Shown here piece after piece: positions 30,190-32,681 of a stretch of 32,681 nucleotides of DNA. The notes beneath the pieces were generated by a model, which ran no database searches, was not told where the DNA came from, and worked only from the letters and a program-made list of their open reading frames with translations. The stretch spans positions 1 to 32,681 of the forward strand of contig JAVBNJ010000103.1 of assembly GCA_031551625.1 (NCBI GenBank). The letters run 5' to 3'. The position numbers were made by a program, and so were the translations under genes. Every line of letters begins with the position of its first letter. The first letter of the stretch is position 1. Origin of the DNA: JAVBNJ01 sp031551625. Its GTDB lineage: Bacteria > Bacteroidota > Bacteroidia > Bacteroidales > UBA932.

Positions 30190-30771
30190 CTAATTTTTAT
30201 TATTTTGCAAGAATGCAACCAACTTTTGTACAGCCAACGCGCGGTGCGAAAGTTTATTTTTCTCGTCCATCGACATTTCGGCAAACGAGCAGTCGTAACC
30301 AGCCGGACGGAAAATCGGGTCGTAGCCGAACCCACCACTGCCATGTGGTTCTGTAAGTATTTCGCCTTCTACTTTTCCTTCGAACAGATATTCTTTATTG
30401 TCGAAGATAAGTGCAATCACACAACGGAAGCGGGCAGCACGGTTTGTAGTTCCTTTCATCTTTTCCAACACCAATTGCATATTTTTCAAAGAACTTTTTT
30501 CTTCGCCCGCATAGCGGGCCGAATACACACCCGGCGCGCCGTTCAATACATCGACTTCGAGCCCTGTGTCGTCGGCAAAGCACGACAAACTAAATTCTTC
30601 GTTAATAAAACGCGCTTTCTGCAATGCATTTGCTTCGAGCGTATCGCCCGTTTCGGGAATATCGGCAGTGTAGCCCAACTGCGCAGGCGTTACTATTTCG
30701 AAAGCATTGCCCAGCAAGTGCTGTACTTCATCTACTTTGTGTTGGTTACCGGTGGCAAAAAGAATTTTCAT
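30190..30771 (-). CDS. rdgB: dITP/XTP pyrophosphatase (RdgB/HAM1)
   Basis: 193 residues from ATG 30771, where the family's N-terminus lies (MKILFATGNQHKVDEV). The frame extends 23 codons upstream, but that part is not family-like. Motifs: GDTLEANALQKARF, FADDTGLEVDVLNGAPGVYSARYAG with the catalytic Asp pair, GFGYDPIFRP, and SHRALAVQKL. Removes non-canonical purine NTPs (dITP, XTP) from the nucleotide pool. Confidence 0.95.
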   Translation of the reverse strand: MKILFATGNQHKVDEVQHLLGNAFEIVTPAQLGYTADIPETGDTLEANALQKARFINEEFSLSCFADDTGLEVDVLNGAPGVYSARYAGEEKSSLKNMQLVLEKMKGTTNRAARFRCVIALIFDNKEYLFEGKVEGEILTEPHGSGGFGYDPIFRPAGYDCSFAEMSMDEKNKLSHRALAVQKLVAFLQNNKN

Positions 30772-30817
30772 ATTTTTATAAAATATTTTTGCAAATATCG
30801 GAAATAAATACGGAAAC

Positions 30818-30851
30818 AAAAAGGCCTGATTGCCGTACAATCAGACCTTTT
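30818..30851 (-). terminator. Terminator of the tRNA-Pro gene
   Basis: AAAAAGG-C-CTGATTG (30818-30832) pairs with CAATCAG-A-CCTTTT (30838-30851) around a 5-base loop, with one internal mismatch. On the minus strand it comes just after the tRNA and ends in a T-run. Confidence 0.8.
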
Positions 30852-30855
30852 CTTG

Positions 30856-30929
30856 TCGGGGTGACAGGACTCGAACCTGCGACCTGATGCTCCCAAAGCA
30901 CCTGCGCTAGCCAACTGCGCTACACCCCG
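30856..30929 (-). tRNA. tRNA-Pro (anticodon TGG)
   Basis: 74 bases forming a full cloverleaf on the minus strand. The acceptor stem is CGGGGTG/CACCCCG with discriminator A, and the D stem is GCGC/GCGC. The anticodon stem is GGTGC/GCATC, with loop TTTGGGA and anticodon TGG. The T arm has TTCGAGT. The 3' CCA is not encoded. Promoter at 30964-30995, terminator at 30818-30851. Confidence 0.97.
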
Positions 30930-30963
30930 ATGAAGCGATAAGGGCTTTCTATCCTTAGGGGCG

Positions 30964-30995
30964 CAAAGGTAAGATAATTTTTTCACTACTACAAC
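30964..30995 (-). promoter_or_regulatory. Promoter of tRNA-Pro
   Basis: Minus strand GTTG (30995-30992), 20 bases, TAccTTTG (30971-30964). Consensus spacing; about 35 bases upstream of the mature tRNA. Confidence 0.8.
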
Positions 30996-31069
30996 TTTTT
31001 TTTGAAATGACCGTTTTTTTGGTGCTTTTAGGAGGTGTCATGTCAACCAGGATGTCAACCAGAATTACG

Positions 31070-31276
31070 ATGAATGCAACTATTAATGTAGTGTGTTACA
31101 AGCATAAAAAAATTTCCAATGGTGAATATCCCCTTATGATTAGGTCAACCAAAGCAGGTAAGCGCAATTATCAGAGTTTAGGGCTATCTGTAAAATTGGA
31201 ACACTGGGACTTTCAAAAACAACGCCCAAAAATCAGCTGCCCAAACCGAGACCTATTGCTAAAGGAAGTTCTATAA
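31070..31276 (+). pseudogene. Truncated tyrosine recombinase (arm DNA-binding domain only)
   Basis: 68 residues from ATG 31070, although the frame opens at 31007. INVVCYKHKK, NGEYPLMIRSTKAGKR and YQSLGLSVKLEHWDFQKQRPK match the N-terminal arm-type DNA-binding domain of Bacteroidetes tyrosine integrases (conjugative elements, phages). The SAM-like and catalytic R-H-R-Y domains are missing: TAA follows LLLKEVL. The first codons carry a duplicated ATGTCAACCAG at ~31039-31062. It begins about 80 bp from the 5' end of tRNA-Pro, an old integration neighbourhood. A remnant, not a functional integrase. Confidence 0.8.
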
Positions 31277-31277
31277 T

Positions 31278-31409
31278 ATGCTCACAGGGGCTAATAAAAG
31301 CAGCTATATTGATAACTTCCTTGATCGTTCACTGAATGTATCACAACTTGCCAATGGCATTAGTAAAGCCTTAAATGGTAGCCACGAGTATCGCTGGTTT
31401 ATCGAATAA
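31278..31409 (+). other. Unrecognised 43-codon ORF in the debris zone
   Basis: Open frame from ATG 31278, overlapping nothing and starting right after the integrase remnant. It contains SYIDNFLDRSLNVSQLANGI and ends EYRWFIE. No family is recognised. It may be the out-of-frame or deleted 3' part of another element gene. Confidence 0.3.
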
Positions 31410-31443
31410 TTGTAAAAATTAGTAGTAAAAATTTCAAAAAAAT

Positions 31444-31545
31444 ATGAAAATACTCTTTGCTATATTGACAATCGCGGTAAAGTTATACATAAGTTATTTT
31501 ATCCTGTCGATTTTTTGTAATGATGCCCCTAAAAAGAAAAAATAA
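31444..31545 (+). CDS. Possible small hydrophobic peptide (33 codons)
   Basis: ATG 31444 to TAA 31543. A hydrophobic stretch (ILFAILTIAVKLYISYFILS) is followed by a lysine-rich end (KKKK). It could be a short membrane peptide or chance. No promoter or ribosome site decides the matter. Confidence 0.25.
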   Translation: MKILFAILTIAVKLYISYFILSIFCNDAPKKKK

Positions 31546-31630
31546 TTTCCGTCATTTGTACTTTATTTAGCGGAATTTAGTCCGTGCTTATATAGAAGAA
31601 ACGCATCGGGTTTATATGCTACCATAGTGT

Positions 31631-31660
31631 TTTGTAGTTGGTAAAAAAAATGTACCTTTG
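31631..31660 (+). promoter_or_regulatory. Promoter of the structured leader
   Basis: TTTG (31631-31634), 18 bases, TAccTTTG (31653-31660). Transcription should start near 31667, almost 290 bases before the next gene's start codon at 31953. Confidence 0.8.
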
Positions 31661-31666
31661 TAAGCA

Positions 31667-31885
31667 AACTATAAAACAAACAGACTATGGAAACGTAGAA
31701 ATTTGAAGTGTTTTTAGTAAAGCATTTATTTATTGCTTGTGCATTCAGGAAATCGCCAATTTTCAAAGCCACAGCAACTTTAAATGAATGCTCGTGCTGT
31801 GTATAGGCATGGGCTTTCTTTTATTGTGTGGTACGGTATGGCGATACCTCTGAATGCAAATAAAGGTAAGCACCATGCCTTTTTA
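31667..31885 (+). ncRNA. Structured leader or small RNA with alternative hairpins
   Basis: From the expected start near 31667 the RNA has a mini-ORF ATG GAA ACG TAG (31687-31698). The same frame then stays open to TAG 31804 and ends in codons for Cys-Ser-Cys-Cys-Val. Hairpin 1 pairs GCTCGTGC (31790-31797) with GCATGGGC (31807-31814). Hairpin 2 pairs AGGCATGG (31805-31812) with CCATGCCT (31873-31880), encloses GGTAT-ggcg-ATACC (31835-31848), and is followed by TTTTTATTTT. The two compete for 31807-31812, the architecture of an attenuator or a regulated terminator. Alternatively the unit is a ~220-nt stand-alone RNA. No known family is recognised. Confidence 0.55.
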
Positions 31886-31952
31886 TTTTCATGGTGTTAG
31901 GGATTGCAGAAAACCTACGATAGAGTAAGCTATATTTTTTAATTATAATACC

Positions 31953-32681
31953 ATGAAAAAACGTAACCTACTTGCCTTAATAGGCTTAATTTATTGGGAA
32001 TCATCAACTTTTCCTGTGCAAAAGACAATGATAATCCCAGTAACAACAACGGCAAATCCACTAAAGCTGACATAGTGATTAAAGCCTATCCCGTAAACAA
32101 TAATATTGCTTTTAGTGTCAATGCTAAGAAGTTCACTATTGATTGGGGAGATGGCACAACAGATGTATTCGATTCGGATAATATCGCAAAAACATGCAGC
32201 CATAATTACGCAAACAATAGTCTGCAAAGCATTACTATCACAGCGGAAGTGTTAACCAAGCTTTCAAAAACTACTGGCGATGTTAGTGAAATAGTACTAA
32301 AAAAGTGTCCTGATTTGTATAGTTTAACTTGTGAAAATAACACACAGCTAAACACGATAGACCTTAGCAATTGCCCAAATTTGATGGAATTATATTGCAT
32401 GAGAAATCAAATCGCCTCCTTGACTATACCCGACGAAATAAAACCAATACTATTACACTTACGTTGCGATACGAATAAGTTGAAAACTCTTGATGTATCG
32501 GAATGTGTTAGCTTGATAACTTTAAGATGTGCTGATAATCAATTAACAGAACTAAGCCTATCCAATTGCCAACACTTACAAGTATTACGGTGCCACGACA
32601 ATCAACTAAATACACTGCACATACCCGACACTACGATTTTGGATGTAATATGGGTAGAGAATAATCAATTCACAAATTTGG
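31953..32681 (+). CDS. Leucine-rich-repeat lipoprotein, frameshifted in the signal peptide and cut by the window end
   Basis: ATG 31953 begins MKKRNLLALIGLI, a signal-peptide start. That frame soon ends, while the frame one base later (from TTG 31994) continues LLGIINFSCAKDNDNPS, i.e. hydrophobic core plus lipobox Cys, and stays open to the end of the window. Adding one base near 31989-31993 would restore MKKRNLLALIGLILLGIINFSC. Next come a beta domain with FTIDWGDGTTDVF (PKD-like) and Bacteroidetes-type leucine-rich repeats of ~21 residues (L-x2-L-x-C-x2-NQL-x2-L-x-(L/I)-(S/P)). The protein is probably surface-exposed. It lies downstream of the leader at 31667-31885. The frameshift may be a real mutation, phase variation or a sequence error. 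Confidence 0.75.

Noticed and set aside
31563..31772. 69-codon minus-strand frame across the leader promoter
   Set aside because: It runs through the consensus promoter and leader on the other strand, has no promoter of its own and no family signature. Possible conservation there is better explained by the RNA element.

Overview
The window looks like a chromosomal segment of a Bacteroidetes bacterium, most likely of the order Bacteroidales. The main evidence is the promoter type: many genes are preceded by the TAnnTTTG -7 element, in the best cases with a TTG/TTTG -33 element about 20 bases further upstream. Other markers are FISUMP and Ig-like secreted proteins, WG-repeat and leucine-rich-repeat lipoproteins, GSCFA and DUF4293 proteins, a PyrB/PyrI aspartate carbamoyltransferase, a Na+-decarboxylase beta subunit, and an ACT-less SerA with lysine at the usual histidine position.

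Layout. 1-1136 holds the 3' end of a secreted Ig-repeat/FISUMP protein. 1304-4777 (-) encodes a pair of secreted M16 peptidases, one catalytic and one without the zinc motif. 4783-6162 (-) is a small regulatory membrane cassette: two paralogous four-helix membrane proteins, a short XRE regulator and a two-helix membrane protein, all downstream of a promoter overlapped by TTTAC words spaced 21 bp apart. 6391-7092 (+) is a seven-helix membrane protein. 7208-11081 (-) is a serine-biosynthesis block (DUF1015, serA, serC) interrupted by a four-helix-bundle (S23-type) gene flanked by hairpin-forming direct repeats. 11306-12514 (-) is a second FISUMP protein.

12.5-15.1 kb is the accessory zone: a dispersed repeat, a structured intergenic element, an HNH-type nuclease, a truncated antitoxin-like ORF and a DUF1016/YhcG PD-(D/E)XK nuclease. 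A 27-base palindrome occurs three times here, twice inside the DUF1016 gene and once at the point where the antitoxin-like ORF breaks off. 15.1-17.7 kb carries pyrI, pyrB, yigZ and a DUF4293 protein.

17.8-30.8 kb is mostly housekeeping: nucleoside phosphorylase, transglutaminase-like protein, ribF, a Na+-decarboxylase beta subunit with a small membrane partner, DedA, a DUF47-Pit phosphate transporter pair, GSCFA, queG, a HIT protein, a WG-repeat lipoprotein that breaks at an A AAA AAG heptamer, an HdeD-like protein, recO and rdgB. At 30.86 kb a tRNA-Pro gene with its own promoter borders a debris zone holding a truncated tyrosine-recombinase arm domain.

The right end has the most unexplained structure. 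A strong promoter at 31.63 kb drives a leader of about 220 nt with two mutually exclusive hairpins, the second followed by a U-run, ahead of a leucine-rich-repeat lipoprotein gene. The signal-peptide part of that gene is one base out of frame with the rest. I see no CRISPR array, rRNA or complete insertion sequence.
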